Both the position numbers and the translations under genes were made by a program. The notes under the pieces are model-generated. The model searched no databases. It had not been told where the DNA came from and was given only the letters and a program-made list of their open reading frames with translations. Below, piece by piece: positions 51,472-61,105 of a stretch of 64,000 nucleotides of DNA (its first letter is position 1; each line of letters starts with the position of its first letter). The stretch comes from Anthropogastromicrobium sp052273485 (GTDB taxonomy: Bacteria; Bacillota; Clostridia; Lachnospirales; Lachnospiraceae), in NCBI GenBank assembly GCA_052273485.1, contig DAVZID010000003.1, positions 44,169 to 108,168 on the forward strand. Reading direction: 5' to 3'.

Positions 51472-51493
51472 TTATTGGATCGAATCCATTATT
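51472..51493. promoter_or_regulatory. Near-palindrome at the end of glmM, upstream of the GH105-like gene
   Basis: ATTATTGGAT-CGA-ATCCATTATT, two mismatches in 10-base arms. It overlaps the glmM stop. It may be an operator for the GH105-like gene, whose promoter is weak (TAGAAT about 20 bases downstream on the minus strand). Confidence 0.4.
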
Positions 51494-52838
51494 ATTTTCT
51501 TATATGTGCATTCTTGCGAAGCACCTCAACTACCTGATTCACATACTTCTCGCAGTCATCTGGATCACTTGCCTCAACCATAACACGAATTAACGGCTCT
51601 GTTCCACTCTCTCTTACAAGAATACGACCATGGTCGCCAAGCTCCTCTGTGATCTGTGCGACTGCTGCCTGCACATCTGCATCCTCTCTTGCTGCTACCT
51701 TATCCTTTACGCGAACGTTGGTTAACTTCTGAGGATATGCAGTAAAGCCTCGTTTTAGCTGAGACAATGTCTGCTTACCTAATACCATAACTTCCATCAT
51801 CTTAATCGCCGTAATCAGACCATCACCAGTTGCCGCATATTTACTGAAAATAATATGACCAGACTGCTCACCGCCCAGACGATATCCATTCTCACTCATA
51901 CATTCGTATACATACTTATCGCCTACCGCTGTTTTCTCATAAGAAATACCTGCTGCATCGAATGCCTTATACAAGCCGAAATTAGACATAACAGTGGTAA
52001 CAACTGTATTGTCAATCAGCTCTCCCTTATTTTTTAAGTATTTTCCACAGATATAGAGAATTGCATCTCCATCAACAACTTCGCCATTTTCATCTACACA
52101 CAGACAACGATCTGCATCTCCATCAAATGCAAATCCAACATCCAGATGCTTTTCCTTTACCAATGCCTGCAATCCTTCGATATGAGTAGAACCGCAATTT
52201 GTATTGATGTTCGTTCCATCCGGCTCATTGTTGATCACATAGGTCTTTGCACCAAGTGCATCAAAAACATTCTTTGCGATCATCCATGCGCTTCCATTTG
52301 CACAGTCCAAACCAACACGCATATTTCGAAAAGAACAAAGTGCTAACGACATCAGATACCCCAGGTAACGATTTCTTCCTGCTGCATAGTCTACTGTACA
52401 GCCAATATTCTCTTTTGTCGCATACGGTACATTCTTCTTGTCATCATCCAGATACTTCTCGATCTCATTGATAACAGACTCCTGCATCTTCTCACCTTTC
52501 TCGTTGATCAACTTAATTCCATTATCGTAAAATGGATTATGACTTGCAGAAATCATGATTCCGCAATCAAAATCCTCCGTGCGAACTACATAGGACACAC
52601 TCGGTGTGGTGGTAACATGCAGCAAATAAGCATCGGCTCCAGAAGCAGTCAGTCCAGCAACAAGCGCATACTCAAACATATAACTGCTTCGTCTGGTGTC
52701 CTTTCCGATTACAACCTTACACTTATGCTCTTTTCCAAAGTACCAGCCAATAAAACGACCTACTTCAAACGCATGCTCAACAGTTAAATCTACATTAGCC
52801 TCACCGCGAAAACCATCTGTTCCAAAATACTTACCCAT
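51492..52838 (-). CDS. glmM: Phosphoglucosamine mutase
   Basis: 448-residue mutase that interconverts glucosamine 6- and 1-phosphate for UDP-GlcNAc. The opening KYFGTDGFRG (3-12), the phosphoserine loop ISASHNP (about 96-102), the metal loop AFDGDADRCL and the C-terminal phosphate loop RESGTEPLIRVM are intact. It lies downstream of glf with 45 bases between them. Confidence 0.95.
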   Translation of the reverse strand: MGKYFGTDGFRGEANVDLTVEHAFEVGRFIGWYFGKEHKCKVVIGKDTRRSSYMFEYALVAGLTASGADAYLLHVTTTPSVSYVVRTEDFDCGIMISASHNPFYDNGIKLINEKGEKMQESVINEIEKYLDDDKKNVPYATKENIGCTVDYAAGRNRYLGYLMSLALCSFRNMRVGLDCANGSAWMIAKNVFDALGAKTYVINNEPDGTNINTNCGSTHIEGLQALVKEKHLDVGFAFDGDADRCLCVDENGEVVDGDAILYICGKYLKNKGELIDNTVVTTVMSNFGLYKAFDAAGISYEKTAVGDKYVYECMSENGYRLGGEQSGHIIFSKYAATGDGLITAIKMMEVMVLGKQTLSQLKRGFTAYPQKLTNVRVKDKVAAREDADVQAAVAQITEELGDHGRILVRESGTEPLIRVMVEASDPDDCEKYVNQVVEVLRKNAHIRK

Positions 52839-52883
52839 TTTTCTGTCCTGCCCTTCGTTTATTCTGTTCTGCTATTTTGCTAA

Positions 52884-53996
52884 TTATTGCATTGATTCTT
52901 TTGTCAATGTTTCCCAGCCTTCCATTGCCGATGCAATGACCTTATCCATATCATAATACTTGTACTCGCCAAGACGTCCACCGAAAAATATCTTTTTCTG
53001 CGCATCTGCTTTTTCGCGATACTTCTGATACAGTAATTGATTTTTCTCATTATTCACTGGATAATATGGCTCCATGCCTTCCTTCCAGTCAGTGGAATAT
53101 TCTTTTGAGATTACGGTCTTCGGCTGTGTTCCAAATTCAAAATGCTTATGCTCGATTACGCGAGTATATGGCGTCTCTCTGTCGGTATAGTTGACAACAG
53201 CCACACCCTGATAATTATCCGTATCCAAAACCTCAGTTTCAAATCGCACTGTACGATATTCAAGCTTTCCAAAACAATACTCAAAATACTCGTCAATTGC
53301 ACCCGTATAGATTACCTTGTCTGCCATAGACAGCCATTTTTCCTTTTCAGTCAGAAAATCAACACCTGTCTGAATCTCTGCCCCCTCAAACAATGCCTCA
53401 ACCAGTCTGTTATAGCCTCCAATCGGAATGCCCTGATACCGATCATTAAAGTAATTGTTATCATAGGTAAAACGCACTGGAAGGCGCTTAATGATAAAGC
53501 TCGGAAGCTCACTACAGTCGCGTCCCCACTGCTTTTCCGTGTAGCCTTTTACTAACTTTTCATAGATATCGCGTCCCACAAGCGCAATGGCCTGTTCTTC
53601 AAGATTCTTTGGTTCTCCTGTAATCTCTGCCTTTTGCTGTTCGATGATTGCCTTTGCTTCCTGCGGTGTACGAATGCCCCACATACGGCTAAAGGTATTC
53701 ATATTAAATGGCATGTTATAAATCTCACCCTTGTAATTGGCTACCGGGCTGTTTGTGTAACGATTAAACTCCACAAAAGAATTTACAAAATCCCATACCT
53801 TACGGTTACTGGTATGAAAAATATGTGCACCATATTTGTGCACGTTTATTCCTTCTACTTCTTCGCAGTACACATTTCCACCAATGTGATCGCGTCTTTC
53901 TAAAACCAAACAGCTCTTTCCTGCCTGTTTTGCGTGCCAAGCAATAACGGCGGAATAAAGTCCTGCTCCTACTAGGATATAATCGTAATGTTTCAT
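52884..53996 (-). CDS. glf: UDP-galactopyranose mutase
   Basis: 370-residue flavoenzyme that interconverts UDP-galactopyranose and UDP-galactofuranose. The N-terminal FAD motif LVGAGLYSAVIAWHA (about 7-21) and LERRDHIGGNVY are clear, as are the substrate-binding Arg/Tyr-rich segments. It indicates galactofuranose in a surface glycan. It is 19 bases after the small zinc-ribbon gene and upstream of glmM. Confidence 0.95.
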   Translation of the reverse strand: MKHYDYILVGAGLYSAVIAWHAKQAGKSCLVLERRDHIGGNVYCEEVEGINVHKYGAHIFHTSNRKVWDFVNSFVEFNRYTNSPVANYKGEIYNMPFNMNTFSRMWGIRTPQEAKAIIEQQKAEITGEPKNLEEQAIALVGRDIYEKLVKGYTEKQWGRDCSELPSFIIKRLPVRFTYDNNYFNDRYQGIPIGGYNRLVEALFEGAEIQTGVDFLTEKEKWLSMADKVIYTGAIDEYFEYCFGKLEYRTVRFETEVLDTDNYQGVAVVNYTDRETPYTRVIEHKHFEFGTQPKTVISKEYSTDWKEGMEPYYPVNNEKNQLLYQKYREKADAQKKIFFGGRLGEYKYYDMDKVIASAMEGWETLTKESMQ

Positions 53997-54015
53997 ACAT
54001 CACCTCTTTTTGTTT

Positions 54016-54264
54016 TTACATGTAATAGTTTCTCTCCCATCTGTCATAAAACGGCATTGGGCGCACAAAACAAAGTTTGTCTTTATCTGCATTATGGTAC
54101 AGGTCAATTAACTTCTGCCGCTGTTTTAGCGTAAGCTTTACCCATTCTGAATAGTCCATTTCGCAGTTTGCCATCGGCGATGAACAACACGGGCAGTCCA
54201 GCTTTCGAAGTAGGCTGACCATTCTAGTTGCTTTACAATTGGGGCAGATAAATACATACATCAT
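54016..54264 (-). CDS. Small zinc-ribbon-like protein
   Basis: 82-residue protein of unknown function. It has two Cys pairs (CPNC at 8-11 and CPCC at about 24-27) that could hold a zinc ion. The rest is basic and aromatic with no membrane segment. It lies between the LCP gene and glf and is probably co-transcribed. Confidence 0.6.
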   Translation of the reverse strand: MMYVFICPNCKATRMVSLLRKLDCPCCSSPMANCEMDYSEWVKLTLKQRQKLIDLYHNADKDKLCFVRPMPFYDRWERNYYM

Positions 54265-54300
54265 AATAATTGGCTAATCCTTTCTTTTTCCATCTGATTT

Positions 54301-55923
54301 TTACTCATAGATGGTAGATTGCAGATAGTTTTTATTTGCCCCAAAATCAACAGCCAGAACTTCCTGATTCGTGCCCATGATCGCATTGCTCCATGTGCCG
54401 TCCGCTGGAACTCTCGCCTGAACCATATCAAAATTCAAATACAGAATCGACTGCATCAGCAGTGAGCACATTTTGGAATCTGAAATATTGGTTGAAATAT
54501 CTGGCAAAATAGATTCTACTGCTTTATAAATCGTAAATACATTTGCCTTTTTCACCTTCTCCAGCAGTGCATTCATTACGGTTCTCTGTCTCTGTGTTCT
54601 TGCAAAATCATTTCCGATTTTGCGAATTCTTGCATAGCCGAGCGCTTGCTTTCCTGTCAATGTAATCTCACCACCAGGAAACTGCTCATCTACAAATCCA
54701 TCTCGATCAGGGGTTCCACTGACCTGATTGAATTCTGCAATGTAGCCATTAATAAACTCGACTTCCGGCTGTTCAACGTTAATTGTGACACCCCCAAACG
54801 CATCAATGACATCAACAAAACTGAAAAAATCCACCTGTGCATAATAGTCAATGCCAAGCTTATAATTTTCCTCAATCGTCTGAATTAACAGCGCCGCGCC
54901 ACCTCTTGAGTACGCTTCATTGATACGATTCTCGCCATATCCCGGAATTGTAACATAACTGTCACGCATAATTGACGTCATAACCAGTCTTCGTTTATAC
55001 GGATTGATGGACACGACAATCATCGCATCCGATCTGGCATCATTTGAACCCGCAACTCTTGTGTCGGTTCCAATTAACAGTATGTTTGTCACACCTTTTT
55101 GTGTCAATACATCATTCTGGCGCTCATAGGAGGTTTCATATGGCCTATAGTTTGTCTGTGCAATTGTCGTACGTAAGAATGCATAGACACCTGCCAGTAA
55201 TATCGCTATCACAATCAGTATTATGATAAGCGCCTTCAAAAGCTTATGCAAAAAGCCTTTTTTCTTTTGCGCCTTTTTTTGCTTCTTCTGGACCTTCTGA
55301 GCTTTCTTTTCCGCTCTGGTCGCTTTCTTTGAACGCGTCTTTCGTTCTTCCTGCTCCCACCTTCGGTCTGTCTGCCTCATCTGTGAATCCAGACGTTTTT
55401 TTGAAGCACGTGCACGTTCTACTCCTTCTGACGCACTTCTAGGCTTTCGTGGCTCCTGTTTTCGTGGATCCGGCTTTGCTATTTCCTTTGCAACATTCTT
55501 CTTTTCAGTATCTTGCTTTGCAGTCTCATTGGAAGGCAAATCTGACTTTGGCATTTTTTCTGACAAATTCTTTTCGTTTCCCAATGCGTCTTTGCTTGAT
55601 CCATTTGCTGCTTCTGGGCCATAAATTGATCGTTCATCTGACTGAGACGTTTTTTCTTGAGCAAGCTTATTGTCTGTTTCATCCTGCAAAGAATATCCTT
55701 CACGAGGCTGCGGTTTCTGTGGCCGTGTTTGCGCAGTGCGTGTTCCCTGCTGCGGTCTTGCTAGTCTTTTCGCTCTTCGGATTTGCATGTCAGACTTTGT
55801 CTCTTCATCTACCGCCTCATCCACAGATACCTCTCCTGCTTCGAGTTCCTCTGCCTTGATTCTCTCTTTTATCTCATATGCCTGGCGTAGTATTTTTTTC
55901 TCTTCTTCTGTTAAATCTGGCAT
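54301..55923 (-). CDS. LytR-CpsA-Psr (LCP) family glycopolymer ligase
   Basis: 540-residue enzyme that links wall teichoic acid or capsule to peptidoglycan outside the membrane. A cytoplasmic N-terminus of about 228 residues is unusually long, very charged and repetitive (Lys/Glu/Gln). One membrane segment (about 229-250) follows. The LCP domain (about 275-520) shows ILLIGTDTR, RSDAMIVVS, SIMRDSYV and YARIRKIGNDFARTQRQ, with the conserved Arg/Asp residues. It has its own promoter. Confidence 0.92.
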   Translation of the reverse strand: MPDLTEEEKKILRQAYEIKERIKAEELEAGEVSVDEAVDEETKSDMQIRRAKRLARPQQGTRTAQTRPQKPQPREGYSLQDETDNKLAQEKTSQSDERSIYGPEAANGSSKDALGNEKNLSEKMPKSDLPSNETAKQDTEKKNVAKEIAKPDPRKQEPRKPRSASEGVERARASKKRLDSQMRQTDRRWEQEERKTRSKKATRAEKKAQKVQKKQKKAQKKKGFLHKLLKALIIILIVIAILLAGVYAFLRTTIAQTNYRPYETSYERQNDVLTQKGVTNILLIGTDTRVAGSNDARSDAMIVVSINPYKRRLVMTSIMRDSYVTIPGYGENRINEAYSRGGAALLIQTIEENYKLGIDYYAQVDFFSFVDVIDAFGGVTINVEQPEVEFINGYIAEFNQVSGTPDRDGFVDEQFPGGEITLTGKQALGYARIRKIGNDFARTQRQRTVMNALLEKVKKANVFTIYKAVESILPDISTNISDSKMCSLLMQSILYLNFDMVQARVPADGTWSNAIMGTNQEVLAVDFGANKNYLQSTIYE

Positions 55924-55964
55924 ACCCGCCTCCTTTGTCTACTGATGTTAAATGTTACGTAGGT

Positions 55965-55993
55965 ATTATAATATAGAAACGTCTGATTGGCAA
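55965..55993 (-). promoter_or_regulatory. LCP gene promoter
   Basis: Minus strand TTGCCA (complement of 55988-55993), 17-base spacer, TATAAT (complement of 55965-55970). Confidence 0.85.
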
Positions 55994-56047
55994 GAACTAT
56001 CCTTGTTCTGGTTTGGAAAGTTACAGTTTTCATAACATATGCGTCAC

Positions 56048-56086
56048 AAAAAAGGGCCCGTCATACCCATTCTGATATGACAGGCC
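56048..56086 (-). terminator. Terminator after the secreted-protein gene
   Basis: Stem GGCCTGTCATA/TATGACGGGCC (one G-U pair) with a 10-base loop, then CTTTTTTG on the minus strand. Confidence 0.88.
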
Positions 56087-56104
56087 ATCTTATGTACGAA
56101 AAAA

Positions 56105-57400
56105 TCACTCAGCTGCTACCGTTGATACTTCTTCCTCTGTAGATGCAGACTGTGCTGCACTGTAGAACAATACAACAGCATTCTTTACAACATCGCGAAG
56201 CAGTGTTGCCTGCGGAGCCTCAACATCAGTAACCGTAACACCATCCTCTGTCGTAAAGGTTGCTGCAAACGCATTCTCATCTGCTGTTACGGAAACACTC
56301 AGCCCGTTGTCCAGTATCGTCAATGCTCCATTTACACTAACAGATTCACCGCCTGATGCTACTGTTGCTTCCAGTCCAAAACCATTGTCCTGTGCAGAAA
56401 GAACACCATTGATCGTTGCAGACTCTGTTCCATTCTCAGTTACAACTGCATTATAGTTGGTTCCATCAAAGGAAGCATCATATACAATGGTATCTTCACC
56501 GTCTACTACCGTTACATTCTCGCTCATTGTTCCATCAGCGCCTACATTTACAGTACCATTGATCGTTGCGCCCTCATCCAGCTTTTGCTGCAGCACCTCA
56601 GAAAGCTTCTGACCATCCTCTGTCTGAAGCGGTGTAACATTAACTGTTGACAGTACTTCCTGAATCATTGCATCAACAGTTGCCAGAATCTGTGACTTTG
56701 CATCCTCAACCGAAACGTCTGGTGTTACTTCATTAATACCCTCAGCTGCTGCCAAAATGTAATCAGCAAATACATCTGTAATCTTTGATGTATCTACTGT
56801 ATTTGCACCAGACAATAATCCCGCACTTACCGTATTCCATACATTTTCAACGCCCTGAACAGCTGCGACTACAGCCGGACCATCAAAGGTAACAGTTGTG
56901 CTTCCATCCTCTGCTGTCTCAATATTGAAATTATCCATCAAAGCAGTCAAATCGTTTGTCAAAGAATCTACATTAAACTCACTCTCTGCTTCCTCAATGT
57001 CAACTGCTGGGATCTCAACCCAGTCCTGATCAATGCCAACCAGACTTAAAAGAGAGCTGAGTGAAGAACCAGACAATTCCTCATATACACTGCATACCTC
57101 AGCCACATTGATATAAAGGTCTCCCGAAACAACGCGAAGAACATCGTCAAGACCATATACAGTATCTTCTGTCTCACCAGTTACAGATGCCGGCAATGTA
57201 ACGGATGCAGAAAGACTTACTCCCTCCTCTGCAAACTGTTCTGCCTTTACGGAAAAAAGCATTGATTCTCCATCTGCTGTAACAGAAAACTCACCAACAT
57301 AAGTAGCTGGCGTGAACGCTGTTTCACTCTCTGCCAAAACTGGCACGGTACTTCCTGCTGCCAGAACAGCACTCATTGCTACTGCAAATCCTCTTTTCAT
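56105..57400 (-). CDS. Secreted beta-rich protein of unknown function
   Basis: 431 residues. The N-terminal signal peptide ends near VLA-ES (about 23), with no lipobox, so it should be released or held by other means. The mature protein is acidic, Thr/Ser/Val/Gly-rich and without Cys in most of its length. It has repeated short strands such as SATINGVL and SVNGALTI in the second half that suggest a beta-helix or repetitive beta structure. I recognise no domain. It is monocistronic, with a terminator after it. Confidence 0.7.
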   Translation of the reverse strand: MKRGFAVAMSAVLAAGSTVPVLAESETAFTPATYVGEFSVTADGESMLFSVKAEQFAEEGVSLSASVTLPASVTGETEDTVYGLDDVLRVVSGDLYINVAEVCSVYEELSGSSLSSLLSLVGIDQDWVEIPAVDIEEAESEFNVDSLTNDLTALMDNFNIETAEDGSTTVTFDGPAVVAAVQGVENVWNTVSAGLLSGANTVDTSKITDVFADYILAAAEGINEVTPDVSVEDAKSQILATVDAMIQEVLSTVNVTPLQTEDGQKLSEVLQQKLDEGATINGTVNVGADGTMSENVTVVDGEDTIVYDASFDGTNYNAVVTENGTESATINGVLSAQDNGFGLEATVASGGESVSVNGALTILDNGLSVSVTADENAFAATFTTEDGVTVTDVEAPQATLLRDVVKNAVVLFYSAAQSASTEEEVSTVAAE

Positions 57401-57609
57401 AACTCATTCTCCTTTAATTTTTATTGCACAGCCGATGCAGACATCCTTCAACAATATCATTTACCGGACAAGTCTGCGTTGTCTGTGTTAAATTTACTTT
57501 ATCATACCATGCCTTACGTCACTTATTCAAGTAGAAAGACGAAAAAATTTCTTTCAATTTTGTAAGAATGTTCTCGTTCTACTCTTAAATAAAAAATTTA
57601 AATTTTCTC

Positions 57610-57638
57610 TTGACAACCACGCTTTAATGAAGTAAACT
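57610..57638 (+). promoter_or_regulatory. Promoter of the tryptophan T-box leader
   Basis: TTGACA (57610-57615), 17-base spacer, TAAACT (57633-57638). The stretch 57401-57609 before it is AT-rich, and I see no gene or repeat there. Confidence 0.85.
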
Positions 57639-57644
57639 ACATTC

Positions 57645-57980
57645 AATTAAAAAACCTATGATTAAGAGTAAGTAATCTTGATTGCGTGTTTACAGAGAGT
57701 CACTACTTGGTGGAAAGTGGCAGCACAGATCAGGGTGAATGGGCTTATGAGGGCGGCCGAACACAAATGGCAGATTTGATCTTTTGATTAATCTTTCTTT
57801 GTAAGTAGCAGCCGACGGGGCGCGCAGCCCGTTATCCATTGCGTATCGCATAGTGATTGTGCTTGTGTCTTTCCATCACAAAAATGTGCGAGTTGAGTTG
57901 GATGCATTTGCATCAATATGGGTGGCACCGCAGGATGAACAGTCTTGTCCCATTAGGATTGGGATAGGGCTTTTTTTGTT
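57645..57980 (+). promoter_or_regulatory. Tryptophan T-box leader of the TrpXYZ-like operon
   Basis: Stem I with AGAGAG-type and GGTGGAAAGTGG segments. Specifier TGG (Trp; 57740-57742) lies nine bases before the conserved TGAG end, as in tyrS-type T-boxes. The antiterminator has T-box sequence TGGGTGGCACCGC (57919-57931). A terminator (TCCCA/TGGGA stem, about 57945-57970) is followed by TTTTTTTG. It should raise expression of the importer when tRNA-Trp is uncharged. Confidence 0.92.
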
Positions 57981-58085
57981 ATCAAAAATCGACTTTTTCT
58001 CCCGATCTTGCTCAATTCCGGTCTCAATCCGGGCAATATCTTATAATCTTTACTAATTTATTTTATTAAAAAGGAGAATGTTATT

Positions 58086-59186
58086 ATGAGAAAAAATTAC
58101 GTAACCTGTGCCGCACTGATTTCTGCAATGAGCATGAGCACCATCGCTTCTGCACCTGTATTTGCATCCGACAATACCGATGTCCAGACCTTTAAAATCG
58201 GCATCTGCAATTATGTTGACGACGCTTCCTTAAACCAGATTGTTTCCAATATTGAAAAGCAGCTTGAAAAAATTGAAGAGGATTCCGATGGTTCTGTTGT
58301 TTTTGAAGTAACTACCGAAAACTGTATGGCAGATGCTACCGTTCTTGACCAGATCATTGCAAACTTTATCGCCGATGACGTTGATCTGATGGTTGGCGTT
58401 GCAACTCCTGTTGCGATGGCAATGCAGGCCGCTACCGAAGATAATGAGATTCCAGTTGTCTTTGCTGCTGTTTCGGATCCAGTTGCTGCTGGTCTGGTTG
58501 AGTCTATGGATGAGCCAGGTGCAAATATTACTGGTACTTCTGATTACTTAGATACCGCCGCTGTCTTCAATTTATTATTTGCCGCGGATGAGGACGCAAA
58601 GCAGATCGCTTTGTTGTACGATCAGGGACAGGATTCCTCTACCACCGCAATTGAAGAGGCAAAGAACTATCTCGATGAGAAGGGTGTTGATTATACTGAG
58701 TACACCGGAACTACCGTTGATGAGGTTATGTTAGCAGTTGACTCCATCGTTGCTGACGGCGCTGACGCTGTCTTTACTCCATCTGATAACACGATCATGA
58801 CTGCTGAGCTTTCTATCTACGAGGAATTAGCAGAAGCAGGCATTCCGCACTACGCTGGTGCAGATTCCTTTGCATTAAACGGTGCTTTCTGTGGATACGG
58901 CGTCGACTACATCAACTTAGGTGTCGAGACCGCAAATATGATCAACACGATTTTAGTTGACGGCGAAGATCCAGCTACCACACCTGTTATGACATTTGAC
59001 AATGGTATCGCTACCATCAATACTGAAGTATGTGACCAGTTGGGCTATGACTTCGATGAGATCAGCAAGACCTTCGAACCTCTGTGCACTGCTGTAAAGG
59101 GTATCGAGACTGCTGAAGAATTTGAGGAAGAGACCGAGAGTGAGTCTGAAACAGAAGAAGCAAGCTCTGAGGCTCAGACGAAATAA
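58086..59186 (+). CDS. trpX: TrpX-like ABC transporter substrate-binding protein
   Basis: 366-residue periplasmic-binding-type protein of the ABC_sub_bind (PF04392-type) group, used for tryptophan-type ligands. The signal peptide ends near VFA-SD (about 30), with no lipobox, unusual for a Gram-positive binding protein. Segments such as IPVVFAAVSDPVAAGLV and YGVDYINLG are typical of this family. The C-terminus (about 340-366) is an acidic Glu/Ser-rich tail. The Trp T-box upstream supports tryptophan as substrate; the sequence alone does not prove it. Confidence 0.88.
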   Translation: MRKNYVTCAALISAMSMSTIASAPVFASDNTDVQTFKIGICNYVDDASLNQIVSNIEKQLEKIEEDSDGSVVFEVTTENCMADATVLDQIIANFIADDVDLMVGVATPVAMAMQAATEDNEIPVVFAAVSDPVAAGLVESMDEPGANITGTSDYLDTAAVFNLLFAADEDAKQIALLYDQGQDSSTTAIEEAKNYLDEKGVDYTEYTGTTVDEVMLAVDSIVADGADAVFTPSDNTIMTAELSIYEELAEAGIPHYAGADSFALNGAFCGYGVDYINLGVETANMINTILVDGEDPATTPVMTFDNGIATINTEVCDQLGYDFDEISKTFEPLCTAVKGIETAEEFEEETESESETEEASSEAQTK

Positions 59187-59266
59187 GTGTGAAACAAAAT
59201 ACGTTTCTGCTAAAATAGGTTTCAAACAAAATAAATTTTTGAAACAAAAGTTAAAGGGGTTTTCTC
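59187..59266. repeat. GAAACAAAA repeats between trpX and trpY
   Basis: Three copies of (G/A)AACAAAA with GTTTC inverted copies (about 59192-59250) could form weak alternative hairpins in the intercistronic region. Confidence 0.35.
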
Positions 59267-60190
59267 GTGGATATTCAAACATTATTGTCACTGGGACAGA
59301 CGGCTCTTGAGCTTGGTTTAATCTGTTCCCTCACCGTTCTTGCATTATTTCTAAGCTATTCCATGCTGAATGTCTGTGATCTTTCCACAGACGGATGCTT
59401 TACGCTGGGCGCCGCCGTTGGCGCTCAGGTTGCTCTGATGGGGCATCCATTCTTAGCGATTGTCGCTGCTATGGGTGCTGGTATTCTCTCTGGATTTGTC
59501 ACTGGTGCACTTCAGACGAAGTTTGGCATTAATAGTCTTCTTGCCGGTATTGTTGTCAACACAGGTCTTTATTCCATTAACATTGCCGTCATGGGTGGTT
59601 CCTCCCTATTAAATATGAACAAAACCGTGACGGTATTTACCATGATGAAGAACCTACTCTCCGGCACACCGCTTGCTGGTTATTATAAGCTGATTGTCGC
59701 TCTGATCGCAGTTATCGCCGTAATCGCTTTATTGACTTTGTTTTTGGGCACGCGCCTCGGTCTTGCGATTCGTGCAACTGGAAACAATCCGATCATGGTA
59801 AAGTCCTCTTCAATCAATACAGTCTTCACCACGATCGTCGGCCTGTGCATCGCAAATGCCTTCACTGGTTTGTCCGGCTGTCTGCTTGCCCAGTATCAAA
59901 AGTCCGTTAACATCGACATCGGTTCCGGTATGGTAACAATCGCACTTGCTTCCCTGTTAATTGGAGCAACGATTCTGGGACGTGGAAAAATTGTGACACG
60001 CGCTGTTGGTGTTGTACTTGGCTCTTTTATCTTCCGCCTAGTCTACACGATCGCGCTTCGTTTCCATCTTCCGGCCTTCATGCTTAAGCTTGTTTCTTCG
60101 ATCATTGTTGTGATTGCTTTGTCCTTCCCTTATTTAAAGACACAGATTCCGATGATGAAGCGCAGACTGACGCATCCAAAGAACCGATAA
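59267..60190 (+). CDS. trpY: TrpY-like ABC transporter permease
   Basis: 307-residue membrane permease with about nine hydrophobic segments, of the branched-chain amino acid/TrpY type. It starts with GTG at 59267, with AAAGGGG seven bases upstream. The GNNPIMVKSSSINT segment (about 174-187) resembles the coupling motif of such permeases. It lies between the binding protein and the ATPase in one operon under the Trp T-box. Confidence 0.9.
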   Translation: MDIQTLLSLGQTALELGLICSLTVLALFLSYSMLNVCDLSTDGCFTLGAAVGAQVALMGHPFLAIVAAMGAGILSGFVTGALQTKFGINSLLAGIVVNTGLYSINIAVMGGSSLLNMNKTVTVFTMMKNLLSGTPLAGYYKLIVALIAVIAVIALLTLFLGTRLGLAIRATGNNPIMVKSSSINTVFTTIVGLCIANAFTGLSGCLLAQYQKSVNIDIGSGMVTIALASLLIGATILGRGKIVTRAVGVVLGSFIFRLVYTIALRFHLPAFMLKLVSSIIVVIALSFPYLKTQIPMMKRRLTHPKNR

Positions 60191-60265
60191 ACCGGATTTT
60201 TCCTAAATTTATACGCAAATTTGTACCTGACTGCAAGGCAGGCTACGGAAAGGCATCTGTTAACT

Positions 60266-61051
60266 ATGCTTGAACTCAAAAATGTTTCGAAAACCTTTAA
60301 CCCGGGCACAGTAAATGAAAAGAAAGCTCTCGATAAACTTTCCTTAAATTTAAATGACGGCGATTTTGTCACCATTATCGGCGCGAACGGTGCTGGAAAA
60401 TCAACGCTATTCAATGCGATCTGCGGCACCTTCTACACGGATGAGGGACAGATCATTCTTGACGGTGAAGATATCACGCTTCAGCCAGACTACATCCGTG
60501 CCAAAAAGATCGGCCATTTATTTCAGGACCCAATGAGTGGTACCGCTCCTGGCATGACGATCGAAGAAAATATGGCGCTCGCTGGTTCAAAGGGTGGCTG
60601 GCTCTCCCATGTAAGCAAGAAAGAAAAGGAGCTGTTTCGTGAAAAGCTTCGCCCCCTAAACATGGGGCTTGAGGATCGTATGCATCAGCCAGTCGGTCTT
60701 CTCTCCGGCGGACAGCGCCAGGCGCTTACTCTCGTGATGGCAACCATCAATCCGCCAAAACTGCTTCTTCTTGATGAGCACACTGCTGCACTCGACCCTG
60801 GTACCGCCGAGAAAGTCTTAAATTTGACCAAATCAATCATCGCCGAGCATCACCTGACCTGCATGATGATTACGCATAACATGCAGTCGGCACTTGAACT
60901 TGGTAACCGTACTTTTATGATGAACAGCGGTCACATTATTTTCGATACCGCAAATGAAGAACGCTCAAAGCTGACCGTAAATGATCTGCTCGAGCGCTTT
61001 AAGGAAGGTGTCGGAAAGCAGCTTGATAATGACCGCATGCTGCTTTCCTGA
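60266..61051 (+). CDS. trpZ: TrpZ-like ABC transporter ATP-binding protein
   Basis: 261-residue ABC ATPase. It starts at the ATG at 60266 (MLELKNVSKTFNPG), with GGAAAGG upstream. Walker A GANGAGKST (about 39-47), signature LLSGGQRQAL and Walker B LLLLDEHTAALD are present; the usual Glu-Pro after Walker B reads Glu-His. It completes the importer. No terminator hairpin was clear in the 54 bases to the convergent hydrolase gene. Confidence 0.92.
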   Translation: MLELKNVSKTFNPGTVNEKKALDKLSLNLNDGDFVTIIGANGAGKSTLFNAICGTFYTDEGQIILDGEDITLQPDYIRAKKIGHLFQDPMSGTAPGMTIEENMALAGSKGGWLSHVSKKEKELFREKLRPLNMGLEDRMHQPVGLLSGGQRQALTLVMATINPPKLLLLDEHTAALDPGTAEKVLNLTKSIIAEHHLTCMMITHNMQSALELGNRTFMMNSGHIIFDTANEERSKLTVNDLLERFKEGVGKQLDNDRMLLS

Positions 61052-61105
61052 TGTTGTAATTTTTTCAATCATGTCCATCTTTCTTGTTACACACTTACAT
61101 TAAAT

